Origin: Weissella cibaria KACC 11862
GTDB lineage: Bacteria; Bacillota; Bacilli; Lactobacillales; Lactobacillaceae
Length of the DNA: 64,000 nucleotides
Direction: 5' to 3'
Assembly: GCF_000193635.1 (NCBI RefSeq)
Contig: NZ_AEKT01000033.1
Coordinates: forward strand, 54,003 to 118,002
Shown: in pieces, positions 26,827 through 36,597 of the stretch
Numbering within the stretch: position 1 is the first letter of the stretch
Layout of the letters: the number at the start of each line of letters is the position of its first letter
Notes under the pieces: generated by a model
Told to the model about the DNA's origin: nothing
Seen by the model: only the letters and a program-made list of their open reading frames with translations
The model's database searches: none
Translations under genes and position numbers: made by a program

Positions 26827-27579
26827 ATGTGGCGACGTAGCGAACGAATTGGCCGATGGGTGCTGGCCAGCCTAACAATATTGCTCGCCGTGGGCACGAT
26901 GACTGACGTATCAGCTGCCGGGGCACCAGCTGGTCGTTTTAGCGTTTCTGGGAATGCTAAAATGCCCGATAAGGTCAAACAAGCCGTTTTTGAGGCAACT
27001 CAAGAATGGCAAACAGTTTTAAATGATGATGATTTGTTTGATGCTGCGGAACCAACTCGTACGAATGTGACAGTAGTCTGGGATACAGCACACGATGCCC
27101 GAGTCGCAAAAGACGATGCGGTGGCGGTGACGAAAAAGACGGGAAACTTGACGAAACCAGCCTATGAAATTGTCTTGTATAAACGAGATATCAATCGAGC
27201 GTTTAAGCAGGACGGCTTTGCCACACAGGAACAGCAACTTCGGACGATTATTGTGCATGAGTTAGGCCATACAATGGGGCTGACACATAGTACGAATAAG
27301 CATGACGTGATGTATCCAATGGCACTTGGGCCAACGCAACATATTACGGCTGATGATGTCCGTCAGCTACCGTTTGCAGTACGAAATGGTGTGCAACAAG
27401 ATTTGGCACGACAAGATCGCGCGTGGTTTGCGCCACGACGTTGGTTGACGATGTTAACAGAAACAGTTGTGAAAACGTTCAAACGGCCCCATAGTTTAGA
27501 AATTGCGGCGTTGAGTTTTGGCGGTGCACTAGTCGTAACCGTGGTAGGGACAATGGTTTATAATCGGCGGGGACGCTGA
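26827..27579 (+). CDS. Secreted/membrane matrixin-like zinc metalloprotease
   Basis: I choose ATG 26827 (MWRRSERIGR); a GTG at 26818 is in frame inside the purine-rich site. 250 residues. Signal peptide about 1-30 (VSA-A). The catalytic helix reads HELGHTMGLTH (from His144), the full HExxHxxGxxH zinc motif of metzincins, followed by DVMYPM as Met-turn (Met about residue 160). A C-terminal membrane helix (about 222-243) and basic RRGR end suggest the enzyme is membrane-held and faces outward. No propeptide Cys switch is seen. A paralogue lies at 54361. Substrate unknown; wall or surface proteins are possible. Confidence 0.85.
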   Translation: MWRRSERIGRWVLASLTILLAVGTMTDVSAAGAPAGRFSVSGNAKMPDKVKQAVFEATQEWQTVLNDDDLFDAAEPTRTNVTVVWDTAHDARVAKDDAVAVTKKTGNLTKPAYEIVLYKRDINRAFKQDGFATQEQQLRTIIVHELGHTMGLTHSTNKHDVMYPMALGPTQHITADDVRQLPFAVRNGVQQDLARQDRAWFAPRRWLTMLTETVVKTFKRPHSLEIAALSFGGALVVTVVGTMVYNRRGR

Positions 27580-27602
27580 TGACAATTAGTAAAATCAATA
27601 TG

Positions 27603-27636
27603 ACGAGGTATCTGAGTTCAGGTGCCTCGTTTTTTA
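27603..27636 (+). terminator. Terminator after metalloprotease
   Basis: ACGAGGTATCTG and CAGGTGCCTCGT pair with two G-U pairs and are followed by TTTTTT. Confidence 0.85.
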
Positions 27637-27704
27637 CACCAAAAAATCGCTCTGGGAGATTGGGTGTGTTAGGATTGAAAAGATGAAAAAGGAGGTCCGT
27701 TCAG

Positions 27705-29015
27705 ATGATTACAATTGAAACGGCAGCTGACGCCATTGCCTATATTCACGGACGTCACAAGTGGAAGAAAATACCTAGTTTTGCCAGAATTGAAGCACTT
27801 CTCGATCGATTAGATCATCCAGAACGGGCTTCTAAGTTTATTCATATTACTGGCACGAATGGCAAAGGATCGACTAGTAAGATGATTGCCCAATTGTTGC
27901 GGCAAACGGGTTTAACGGTGGGGATGTTTACATCACCCTTTATTATGACGTTCAATGAACGCGTCCAAGGAAATGACGGTAACATTCCGGATGCGGACTT
28001 ATTGGCGATTATGCAGCGCATTGCGCCAATTACGGAAGCGTTGGACCAAGAATTGCCTGACGGTGGTCCAACTGAGTTTGAAACGTTAACAGCCATGATG
28101 TTTGTGTACTTTGCAGAACATCCAGTTGATGTGGTGGTCTTGGAGGTTGGTGTTGGGGGAACCTGGGATACGACTGAGGTAATTCCTGATAAAGTGCTAT
28201 CGGTAATTACAACCGTTGGGTTGGATCACATGCAGGTGCTAGGCAATTCATTAGCTGAAATCGCCACACAAAAGGCGGGCATTATTCAACGTCAGCGTCC
28301 GGTAGTAACAGGACGATTACCAGAAGAAGCCCGTCAAGTCGTAACGACGGTCGCCAAGGCTGCAGGTGCCCCGATTTTTGAGCTTGGTCATGAATTTGAA
28401 GTCGCCATGGTGCCTGGTGATACTGAATGGGGTGAACGTTTTAATTTGTCAGGTACCGTAACACAGCGAGATGTGTTCGTAGATTTGATGGGTGATTACC
28501 AAATAGAAAACGCCGCTGTGGCCATCCAAGCAGCTACGTTAGCCGCGCAGTTGCTTGGTCGTGAATTGACACCTGAGATGGTTGAGACGGCCTTGGCAAT
28601 CGTTACTTGGCCGGTTCGATTTGAACGCGTATCAAACACACCATTAACCGTACTAGATGGTGCACATAATCAGCACGGTGTAGATGCATTAGCTGCAACA
28701 TTGGCGCGACGTTTTAAGCAACGGACTGTCCATATCTTGTTTGGGGCGTTAGCGGATAAAGCTTATCCGGAAATGCTTCATACGTTGGCTGACTTGCCTA
28801 ATGTGGACCTCCACGTCGTTGGTTTTCAAAACCCAGGCAGTCGGACGGTTCTAGATCCGACTGAGGCGGCCGCTCAAGTGACTGGACACACGGTTACTGT
28901 CCATCAGGACTGGCAAACGGCCTATCAGACAGTTAAAGCGCTCGCGAAGCAAAATGATATGATTTTGTTCACAGGGTCATTATATTTCGTGTCAGAAGTT
29001 CGCGCTAATCTATAA
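27705..29015 (+). CDS. folC: Bifunctional folylpolyglutamate / dihydrofolate synthase
   Basis: 436 residues, usual family length. The Mur-ligase type P-loop is HITGTNGKGSTSKM (about 47-60), followed by FTSPFIMTFNERVQ, the substrate-binding loop of FolC. LEVGVGGTWDTTEVI and LDGAHNQHGVDAL are further family blocks. It adds glutamates to folate cofactors with ATP in the cytosol. AGGAGG stands 8-10 bases before ATG 27705. In many lactic bacteria folC follows valS; here a metalloprotease and the palindromic element separate them. Confidence 0.96.
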   Translation: MITIETAADAIAYIHGRHKWKKIPSFARIEALLDRLDHPERASKFIHITGTNGKGSTSKMIAQLLRQTGLTVGMFTSPFIMTFNERVQGNDGNIPDADLLAIMQRIAPITEALDQELPDGGPTEFETLTAMMFVYFAEHPVDVVVLEVGVGGTWDTTEVIPDKVLSVITTVGLDHMQVLGNSLAEIATQKAGIIQRQRPVVTGRLPEEARQVVTTVAKAAGAPIFELGHEFEVAMVPGDTEWGERFNLSGTVTQRDVFVDLMGDYQIENAAVAIQAATLAAQLLGRELTPEMVETALAIVTWPVRFERVSNTPLTVLDGAHNQHGVDALAATLARRFKQRTVHILFGALADKAYPEMLHTLADLPNVDLHVVGFQNPGSRTVLDPTEAAAQVTGHTVTVHQDWQTAYQTVKALAKQNDMILFTGSLYFVSEVRANL

Positions 29016-29025
29016 AAATGCACAC

Positions 29026-29055
29026 ACGCCTGCACTAATCTGCGGGCGTTTTTTG
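29026..29055 (+). terminator. Terminator of folC
   Basis: ACGCCTGCA and TGCGGGCGT form a 9-bp stem with one G-U pair and a CTAATC loop, followed by a T run. Confidence 0.85.
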
Positions 29056-29156
29056 GTATACTTAAATCAAGACAGTGGCGATTGGAAATAGCGGTGGTTT
29101 CGCATCACAAGTTTGATTGGCTACTTTATTAAAATGGATAAGAAGAGGGAAGTGCG

Positions 29157-31091
29157 ATGAATTTTTTCGTCAATGAGGGACTTGCAGCACAGGGCTCGGG
29201 GATTGAACACGCCCAAGTGCAACGCGGGAAGTTATTCCGTAAGAATGGTCAGTCATTTAAAATCGTGACCCGGGTTTACAACGCCAATGGTCATCGAGAT
29301 TTGCTGGCATGGCAACTAAACGATGCTGAAGTAATTAATATGTATGATTACTATGCAGGGACAGAATATGTGCCCGATCGCATCGTGACGGCTGAAGATG
29401 TTGAATGGGGTGGTCGCCCAGTTGCAGTAGTGGAGCCAATGGCTGATAAGCCTGAGACGTTTATGGCGTTTGAAGATATTGAACGAACACGTTTTTTGGG
29501 GCGTATTCACGTTGACTTGGAACACGAGAATCGGGTAACGATGGTGGAAGTGTTTGAACACTTTGGTAATTTGTTCCGGGTTGATACGTATGATTCACGT
29601 GGCTTTATTAGTCGCCAACAATATATCGATCCAGATGGTACACCTAATACGAATGTGTTTGTGGACCGTCAAGGCCGACCAGTGATTGAAGAGTTTCTAC
29701 GTCGCAAGGGTCCGCGTATGTCTGAAACGATGCTGATGAACCGGCAACATATTGATGCACAAAATCAATTGGCCGATAACGCACGCATGTCAGGACAACC
29801 GTTTGAAGCTAAGCCCTTTGAGGCACCACAATTTGTTAACTTTATTGCGGGTTACCGGTTGATCAAGCGAAACGGGATGACGTACATTTTTGATTCCTTT
29901 GATGAGTTGACGGCCGAATTTGTGAACGATTTGAATAATGACTTCTACTCAGCTGAACAGCCAAATGTCTTTATTATGGATCGAACAACGGCGGCAGATG
30001 AAGGTTTGTTGCATATGGATCGACCAGCGTACATTGGCTTCCATTTGCATAATTTGCACGCTTCGGACACTCGTGATGTTATGACGACTGATGAAAATAA
30101 CAATTATGAGTTTGATTTCATGCACATGAATGACTATCAAGCAATTATTTCAGCGATGCCACGTCAAACGGCTGACGTGGTGGCACGTTACGCACCAAAG
30201 GCAACACCGTTTACAATTCCGGTGGGGGTTGTCCCAGCTGAAATTCGTGAGGCAAACCGTGTGCCGATGGCTGATCGTGAACCAAATTCAGTGTTGATGA
30301 TTGTGCGTCGAGCGCCAGATAAGCGTCCTGCTGCAGTAGCAGAAGCTTTGATGATTGCGAACCAAAAGCAACCGGGGCTAAATGCACACTTGGATGTTTA
30401 TGGTTACTTTGACAACACTGGCAACAATAAGACCAACAAGGACTTGATTAACTTGTTCGATAAGTATGGACTACCAAAGCCAACGATGTTGAATGAGAAG
30501 GGCGAAGAGACGACTGATATTAATGAAGTCCGCCGTTTGGATTCACCAGTTGTGACGTTGCATGACTACGTTACGGATCGTGATGAGCTGTATGCTATTC
30601 ACCGTTCACACCAAGTGTATGGTCTAGCGTCAATGATGGAAGGGTTCAACATTTCGATGATGGAAGCCATGTCAAATGGGCTACCGGGTGTATCGACGAA
30701 TGTGAACTACGGTCCAAATGACTTGATTATTGATGGCGAGAATGGTTATTTGACGGCCTGGGCACCAGAAGGTCAAGAAGATGAATTTGTGTCTGAAATG
30801 GCTGACCGCTTCCTTGAATTATTCAACGATCCACAAAAGTTACAAGCCTTTTCAGATGCGGCTTATGACCACAGTGACCGTTATTACGAGGAAAATGTGT
30901 GGCAAGCTTGGCAAGGTTTGTTAGATGATGCAAACAAGCGCTGGCCAGCGATGGCAGCGCAGGCTCCTGCACTATCAAACGTTGGGGTTGGTGAAGGCGG
31001 TACAACGATGACGGCGTACACCCTCGGTCAACGAGCGGATGAAGTGACGATTAATGGTGTTGCAGGTGTCACTTACTTTGCAGCGAATTAA
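29157..31091 (+). CDS. GtfA-like protein O-glycosyltransferase (GT4, GT-B fold)
   Basis: 644 residues. The opening FFVNEGLAAQGSGIEHAQVQ resembles the start of GtfA enzymes that glycosylate Ser-rich adhesins. The first half contains the add-on beta domain (LFRVDTYDSRGFISRQQYI), and the second half is a GT4 catalytic domain with the EX7E motif EGFNISMME (Glu495 to Glu503) and SNGLPGVSTNVNYGPNDLI. It is longer than the typical 500-residue GtfA. Pairing with a second gene 11 bases downstream mirrors the gtfA/gtfB (tagE5/tagE6) pair of Lactobacillus plantarum, which O-GlcNAcylates surface proteins. A role in teichoic acid glucosylation is the main alternative. GAGGGAAG precedes ATG 29157. Confidence 0.8.
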   Translation: MNFFVNEGLAAQGSGIEHAQVQRGKLFRKNGQSFKIVTRVYNANGHRDLLAWQLNDAEVINMYDYYAGTEYVPDRIVTAEDVEWGGRPVAVVEPMADKPETFMAFEDIERTRFLGRIHVDLEHENRVTMVEVFEHFGNLFRVDTYDSRGFISRQQYIDPDGTPNTNVFVDRQGRPVIEEFLRRKGPRMSETMLMNRQHIDAQNQLADNARMSGQPFEAKPFEAPQFVNFIAGYRLIKRNGMTYIFDSFDELTAEFVNDLNNDFYSAEQPNVFIMDRTTAADEGLLHMDRPAYIGFHLHNLHASDTRDVMTTDENNNYEFDFMHMNDYQAIISAMPRQTADVVARYAPKATPFTIPVGVVPAEIREANRVPMADREPNSVLMIVRRAPDKRPAAVAEALMIANQKQPGLNAHLDVYGYFDNTGNNKTNKDLINLFDKYGLPKPTMLNEKGEETTDINEVRRLDSPVVTLHDYVTDRDELYAIHRSHQVYGLASMMEGFNISMMEAMSNGLPGVSTNVNYGPNDLIIDGENGYLTAWAPEGQEDEFVSEMADRFLELFNDPQKLQAFSDAAYDHSDRYYEENVWQAWQGLLDDANKRWPAMAAQAPALSNVGVGEGGTTMTAYTLGQRADEVTINGVAGVTYFAAN

Positions 31092-31102
31092 GGAGATCAG
31101 CG

Positions 31103-31804
31103 ATGAACTTATATATAGATAATTCAGATTTACCAACGCTTGATGTCAACGTGGCTGCACGGGTAAAAGAGGACCGTGCGGCGGGCAATGATGCGAAAAT
31201 TGTTGTGCGTGGGTATTACCCAGATCAACATATGCACTTGGCTAATCACGGTTTAACGGATCAAGATTTGTTGAATATGTATGATGTGTTTCAAAAGGCA
31301 ACTGATGTGGATCCTAAAATGGTCCACTATCGACACAATCCGCAAATTGATAAGACACGCTATCACTTGGACGGTATTGATTGGGGGATGGCCCAGGCTC
31401 GTCGGTTTGGGACGACTTACGGTCGCAATGTGATTGATGTGGAATTATTTGCCGGCAACCCAGGTGGTCGTTCATCAATGTTGCATTACATTGACCGATT
31501 GGACCATGTTGCTGTAACGGATATTTGGGACTGGCGTGGGTTTAAGTCAGCAACTCGTTATTACCAAACGAATGGGAATATCTCAAACATTATTTTCTAT
31601 ACCCCAACTGGTGATGTTGCTGCACGAGCCTCATTCATGTGGCAACACATTGAAGGCAAGCCGAATAATGAATGGCCACTTGTTCAAACATCATTGGAAG
31701 TTATGGACTACGATGGGCAGCATCTCTGGTTTGAGAGTGAAATGCATGCCTGGGAGTACTTTATTCAGCACGAAAAGCAAAAGCAAGGTGTCGTTTTCCA
31801 GTAA
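31103..31804 (+). CDS. Short GtfB-like partner lacking a catalytic domain
   Basis: 233 residues, GGAG 8 bases before ATG 31103. The whole protein corresponds to the add-on beta domain at the N-terminal half of its neighbour: compare VTDIWDWRGFKSATRYY with RVDTYDSRGFISRQQYI, and IVVRGYYPDQH with IVTRVYNANGH. No Rossmann nucleotide-binding half or EX7E motif is present. In the known GtfA-GtfB complexes GtfB is a non-catalytic chaperone that binds acceptor, but usually about 440 residues. This appears to be a minimal form. Function as co-activator is inferred. Confidence 0.7.
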   Translation: MNLYIDNSDLPTLDVNVAARVKEDRAAGNDAKIVVRGYYPDQHMHLANHGLTDQDLLNMYDVFQKATDVDPKMVHYRHNPQIDKTRYHLDGIDWGMAQARRFGTTYGRNVIDVELFAGNPGGRSSMLHYIDRLDHVAVTDIWDWRGFKSATRYYQTNGNISNIIFYTPTGDVAARASFMWQHIEGKPNNEWPLVQTSLEVMDYDGQHLWFESEMHAWEYFIQHEKQKQGVVFQ

Positions 31805-31891
31805 TCTGCTCTTTTTAGCGTAATATAGTATACACTTTCAATGGGACTAACATGGGTAAGTTAGTCGAACAGAGAAAGGGGTTAGAATATC

Positions 31892-32215
31892 ATGAAGCGC
31901 TTAATAGTGGTTGCGTTGATTGTATTCGGTTTGAGTTTGGTAGGTGGCACGGCGTTTGGTGATGAAACGACGGTTAGTCGGGTGACGACAAGTCAGGCGA
32001 CTACCAATGGCGCAAACGCCACCAGTGCGCAACTTGACGGTGGCGCGGTGGTCCAATATCAAACGCATGATGAAGTGCAGGCAATGAAGGCTGGTAACCA
32101 GACCAATCAAACGGTGGCGGGTTACACATGGCTCGGTCTGGTGGTGGTTGCTGTCACGACGATTGGTGGCTTAGTCTGGCAATCGTTTCGACGGGAAATC
32201 AAACGGGCAGGCTAA
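31892..32215 (+). CDS. Small secreted, C-terminally anchored Thr-rich protein
   Basis: 107 residues. AAAGGGG precedes ATG 31892. Signal peptide 1-23 (AFG-D), a Thr/Ser/Asn-rich middle (about 25-75), one C-terminal helix (about 78-98) and a basic end (RREIKRAG). Predicted topology: a short Thr-rich ectodomain on a membrane stalk. It has no LPXTG. It lies 87 bases after the GtfB-like gene, which may hint that it is a glycosylated protein; nothing more can be said. Confidence 0.7.
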   Translation: MKRLIVVALIVFGLSLVGGTAFGDETTVSRVTTSQATTNGANATSAQLDGGAVVQYQTHDEVQAMKAGNQTNQTVAGYTWLGLVVVAVTTIGGLVWQSFRREIKRAG

Positions 32216-32227
32216 AATAGCAAGTAT

Positions 32228-32266
32228 AATTCCGGGGTAGTCTTTTGACTATCGCGGAATTTTTTG
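32228..32266 (+). terminator. Terminator after 31892-32215
   Basis: AATTCCG/CGGAATT outer stem and GGTAGT/ACTATC inner stem with one mismatch between them, followed by a T run. Confidence 0.85.
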
Positions 32267-32341
32267 CGTTTTCTGTTACACTAGATAGAGAGATTTAGGC
32301 AATGCCCTGGACGCGGGGTGTTGAGACGGAGATATATAATC

Positions 32342-34300
32342 ATGATTATTTTACAAGCAAGTAATGTTGCCCGCCGCTTTAGCGGAGTGACGTTCTTTGA
32401 AAACATATCAATGCAGATTCAAGATAAAGGTCGGGTTGGTTTGGTCGGACGTAATGGTGCCGGTAAATCAACGCTTTTGAAGATGCTAATTGGCGAAACG
32501 CAACCTGATGAGGGGACTGTTTCGATGAAAAAGGGCATTAAGCTCGCTTATTTGGCACAAAATTCAGGTTTAGATTCGGATCTATCGGTTTACAATGAGA
32601 TGTTAACGGCGTTCGACCGAGTGATTTCGTTGGAAAAGAAGATGCGTGAGATGGAAGCCAAAATCGCATCGGCAACGGATTATGAAAGTGATGACTACAC
32701 GAGTTTATTGTCGGCGTATGATCAAGCGCAACACGATTTCAATGAAATGAATGGTTACGGTTATGAAGCAACTATTCGATCGGTATTGCATGGATTTGGC
32801 TTTGACGAATCATTCTATGATCAAAAGATTTCATCACTATCTGGTGGTCAGCGCACGCGTTTGGCGATTGCGAAGCAGTTGCTGGAGACGCCTGATTTGC
32901 TAATCTTGGACGAGCCAACGAACCACTTGGATATGCAAACGCTGTCTTGGTTGGAGCAATATCTGCAAAACTACCAAGGGGCCTTGTTGATTGTTTCCCA
33001 CGACCGTTACTTCTTGGATCGGGTCGTGAACGAAATTTATGACATGCACTCGGGTGTGTTGGATCACTACACGGGTAACTACTCACGCTTTATGGAGCTA
33101 AAGGCTGCTAAGGTGCTGCAAGAACAGAAGGCGTTTGACAAGCAACAAGAAGAGATTGCCAAGTTGGAAGACTTTGTGAACCGTAACATTGTGCGTGCGT
33201 CAACGACGAAGCGGGCCCAGTCACGGCGTAAGCAGTTGGAACGCATGGAACGCTTAGAAGCCCCTAAGAATGAAACGGGTGTCGCTCATATCCAATTTTC
33301 AACTGACGAAGAGTCTGGTAATGAAGTAATGCGTGTCAATGAAGTGAAGCTAGGCTACGACTTGACGAATATTTTGGCTGAGCACGTCAATATTGATGTG
33401 GACAAGCAACACGCAGTGGCCTTGGTCGGACCGAATGGAATTGGTAAGTCAACGTTGATTAAGACGATCTTGGGGAAGTTACCCTTGATTGCGGGCACAA
33501 TCAAAATGGGTGCGAATGTTGAAGTTGGTTATTATGACCAAGAGCAACAAACTTTGGATCCAAAGAAGTCGGTCTTAAATACGATTTGGGATGAACACCC
33601 AACGATGCCAGAACGCGATGTGCGCTCAATTTTGGGTTCATTTATGTTCTCGGGTGAATCGGTGGATAAGATTGTGTCGGCGCTTTCGGGTGGTGAACGC
33701 GCGCGTTTGCTGCTAACGAAGTTGTCATTGCAACACGCAAACTTTTTGATTCTTGACGAACCTACCAACCACTTGGATATTGATTCACGTGAAGTGCTTG
33801 AGACAGCGTTAAATGAGTTTAACGGCACGATTTTCTTTGTTTCGCACGACCGTTACTTCATTAACGCCGTGGCGACCGAGGTGGTTGAGTTATCACCAAA
33901 CGGCACGCGTTTCTTTGATGGTGATTACGATTACTACTTGGAGAAGACGGCTGGCGAACAAGCAGCGTCACACCGGGCCAAGGCCAGCTTTGAAACGACG
34001 GAAGAGTTCAAAGAAGCGTCAGCCACGCCGATTGAGAACTTGAGTCGTGAAGAACGCAAGGAGCGTCAGAAAGAACAACGTAAGCTTGAACGGGCAGTGT
34101 CAGCAGCTGAAGAAGAGATGGAAACGTTGAATACCAAGCGAGATGCACTGAACGCAGAGTTGAATGATCCAGCCAACGGTGCTGACTTGGGTAAGTTAAC
34201 GGACTTGTCCAAGGAAATCGCTGCGTTGGATGCACAATTAGCCACAGTCGAGGAACAATGGACTGAAGCAAGTATGGCACTGGAAGAATTTAATAATTAA
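32342..34300 (+). CDS. ABC-F family ATPase (YdiF-like)
   Basis: The start is ATG 32342 (MIILQASNVARRF), GGAG 10 bases upstream; the in-frame TTG at 32318 is rejected. 652 residues with two ABC domains and no membrane segment. Walker A sites are GRNGAGKST and GPNGIGKST; signatures SGGQRTRLA and SGGERARLL; Walker B LLILDEPTNHLD and FLILDEPTNHLD. The linker between them (about 240-310) is the P-site tRNA interaction motif of ABC-F proteins, and a coiled C-terminal domain follows (about 570-652). ABC-F proteins act on the ribosome. Its position just before groESL resembles Bacillus subtilis ydiF. Confidence 0.92.
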   Translation: MIILQASNVARRFSGVTFFENISMQIQDKGRVGLVGRNGAGKSTLLKMLIGETQPDEGTVSMKKGIKLAYLAQNSGLDSDLSVYNEMLTAFDRVISLEKKMREMEAKIASATDYESDDYTSLLSAYDQAQHDFNEMNGYGYEATIRSVLHGFGFDESFYDQKISSLSGGQRTRLAIAKQLLETPDLLILDEPTNHLDMQTLSWLEQYLQNYQGALLIVSHDRYFLDRVVNEIYDMHSGVLDHYTGNYSRFMELKAAKVLQEQKAFDKQQEEIAKLEDFVNRNIVRASTTKRAQSRRKQLERMERLEAPKNETGVAHIQFSTDEESGNEVMRVNEVKLGYDLTNILAEHVNIDVDKQHAVALVGPNGIGKSTLIKTILGKLPLIAGTIKMGANVEVGYYDQEQQTLDPKKSVLNTIWDEHPTMPERDVRSILGSFMFSGESVDKIVSALSGGERARLLLTKLSLQHANFLILDEPTNHLDIDSREVLETALNEFNGTIFFVSHDRYFINAVATEVVELSPNGTRFFDGDYDYYLEKTAGEQAASHRAKASFETTEEFKEASATPIENLSREERKERQKEQRKLERAVSAAEEEMETLNTKRDALNAELNDPANGADLGKLTDLSKEIAALDAQLATVEEQWTEASMALEEFNN

Positions 34301-34341
34301 GACAAAAGTCTCGGCGGGAATCGTCGAGACTTTTTGTCTTA
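34299..34341 (+). terminator. Terminator after ABC-F gene
   Basis: AAGACAAAAGTCTCGGCG pairs with CGTCGAGACTTTTTGTCTT around a GGAAT-type loop; T-rich 3' arm. It overlaps the stop codon region. Confidence 0.8.
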
Positions 34342-34368
34342 TCCGGGTAAATAATTGCACAAAATTTG

Positions 34369-34396
34369 TTGCAAAAATATCTCAGTGTGCTATTAT
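34369..34396 (+). promoter_or_regulatory. groESL promoter
   Basis: TTGCAA, a 16-base spacer and TATTAT, directly upstream of CIRCE. Confidence 0.75.
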
Positions 34397-34408
34397 TATT
34401 TATGTTGA

Positions 34409-34435
34409 TTAGCACTTAACAAAAGAGAGTGCTAA
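34409..34435 (+). promoter_or_regulatory. CIRCE operator (HrcA binding site)
   Basis: TTAGCACTT-N9-GAGTGCTAA differs from the CIRCE consensus TTAGCACTC-N9-GAGTGCTAA at one base. It lies 31 bases before groES and just after the promoter, so HrcA repression of groESL at normal temperature is expected. Confidence 0.95.
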
Positions 34436-34466
34436 AAATTATAATTGCCTATGGAGGTCATATAAC

Positions 34467-34742
34467 ATGTTGAAGCCTTTGGGAGATCGTGTTGTTTTGC
34501 AAGTTGAAGAAGCACCTGAGCAATCAGTTGGTGGCATTTTACTTGCGTCAAACGCTCAAGAAAAGTCAGTTACCGGAACGGTTGTTGCTGTTTCAACGCA
34601 ATCAGTTGGTGACTTGACGGCCCCAGCTGCAGTGAAGGAAGGTGACCAGGTCATCTTTGATAAGTATGCTGGCTCAGAAGTAACGGTTGACGGTGTCGAC
34701 TACTTGGTCGTACACGAAAAGGATATCGTTGCGGTTCTTTAA
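34467..34742 (+). CDS. groES: Co-chaperonin GroES
   Basis: 91 residues, standard length. Opens [20 protein letters not shown] and contains the mobile-loop region [14 protein letters not shown] and the closing block [10 protein letters not shown]. It caps the GroEL cylinder. GGAGG at 10-12 bases before ATG 34467. First gene of the CIRCE-controlled operon, 50 bases before groEL. Confidence 0.98.
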   Translation: MLKPLGDRVVLQVEEAPEQSVGGILLASNAQEKSVTGTVVAVSTQSVGDLTAPAAVKEGDQVIFDKYAGSEVTVDGVDYLVVHEKDIVAVL

Positions 34743-34789
34743 TTTACAAAACACAATTAATCAAAATTATTAAAATAGAGGGTGAATAA

Positions 34790-36412
<1,623 letters not shown>

Positions 36413-36428
36413 TTTAATACAAACTAAT

Positions 36429-36463
36429 GAACCACCGTCATGCTTTTGGCGGTGGTTCTTTGT
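36429..36463 (+). terminator. groESL terminator
   Basis: GAACCACCG and CGGTGGTTC form a 9-bp stem followed by a TTTG-TTTG T-rich stretch. Confidence 0.85.
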
Positions 36464-36597
36464 TTGTGAAAAATTATCTAAATATCAATGATAGACAACG
36501 GGTGTAAATAGCACTAAAATAAGTCGTTGTAGAAATTTTAAATCGTCTTACAAATTGGCGTAACAGCTAAATCTAATTTAATAGGAGCGAATTAATC

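Noticed and set aside
36413-36597. c-di-AMP (ydaO/kimA) riboswitch before the kimA-like gene
   Set aside because: The gap after the groEL terminator is only about 135 bases, and I do not see the conserved ydaO core.
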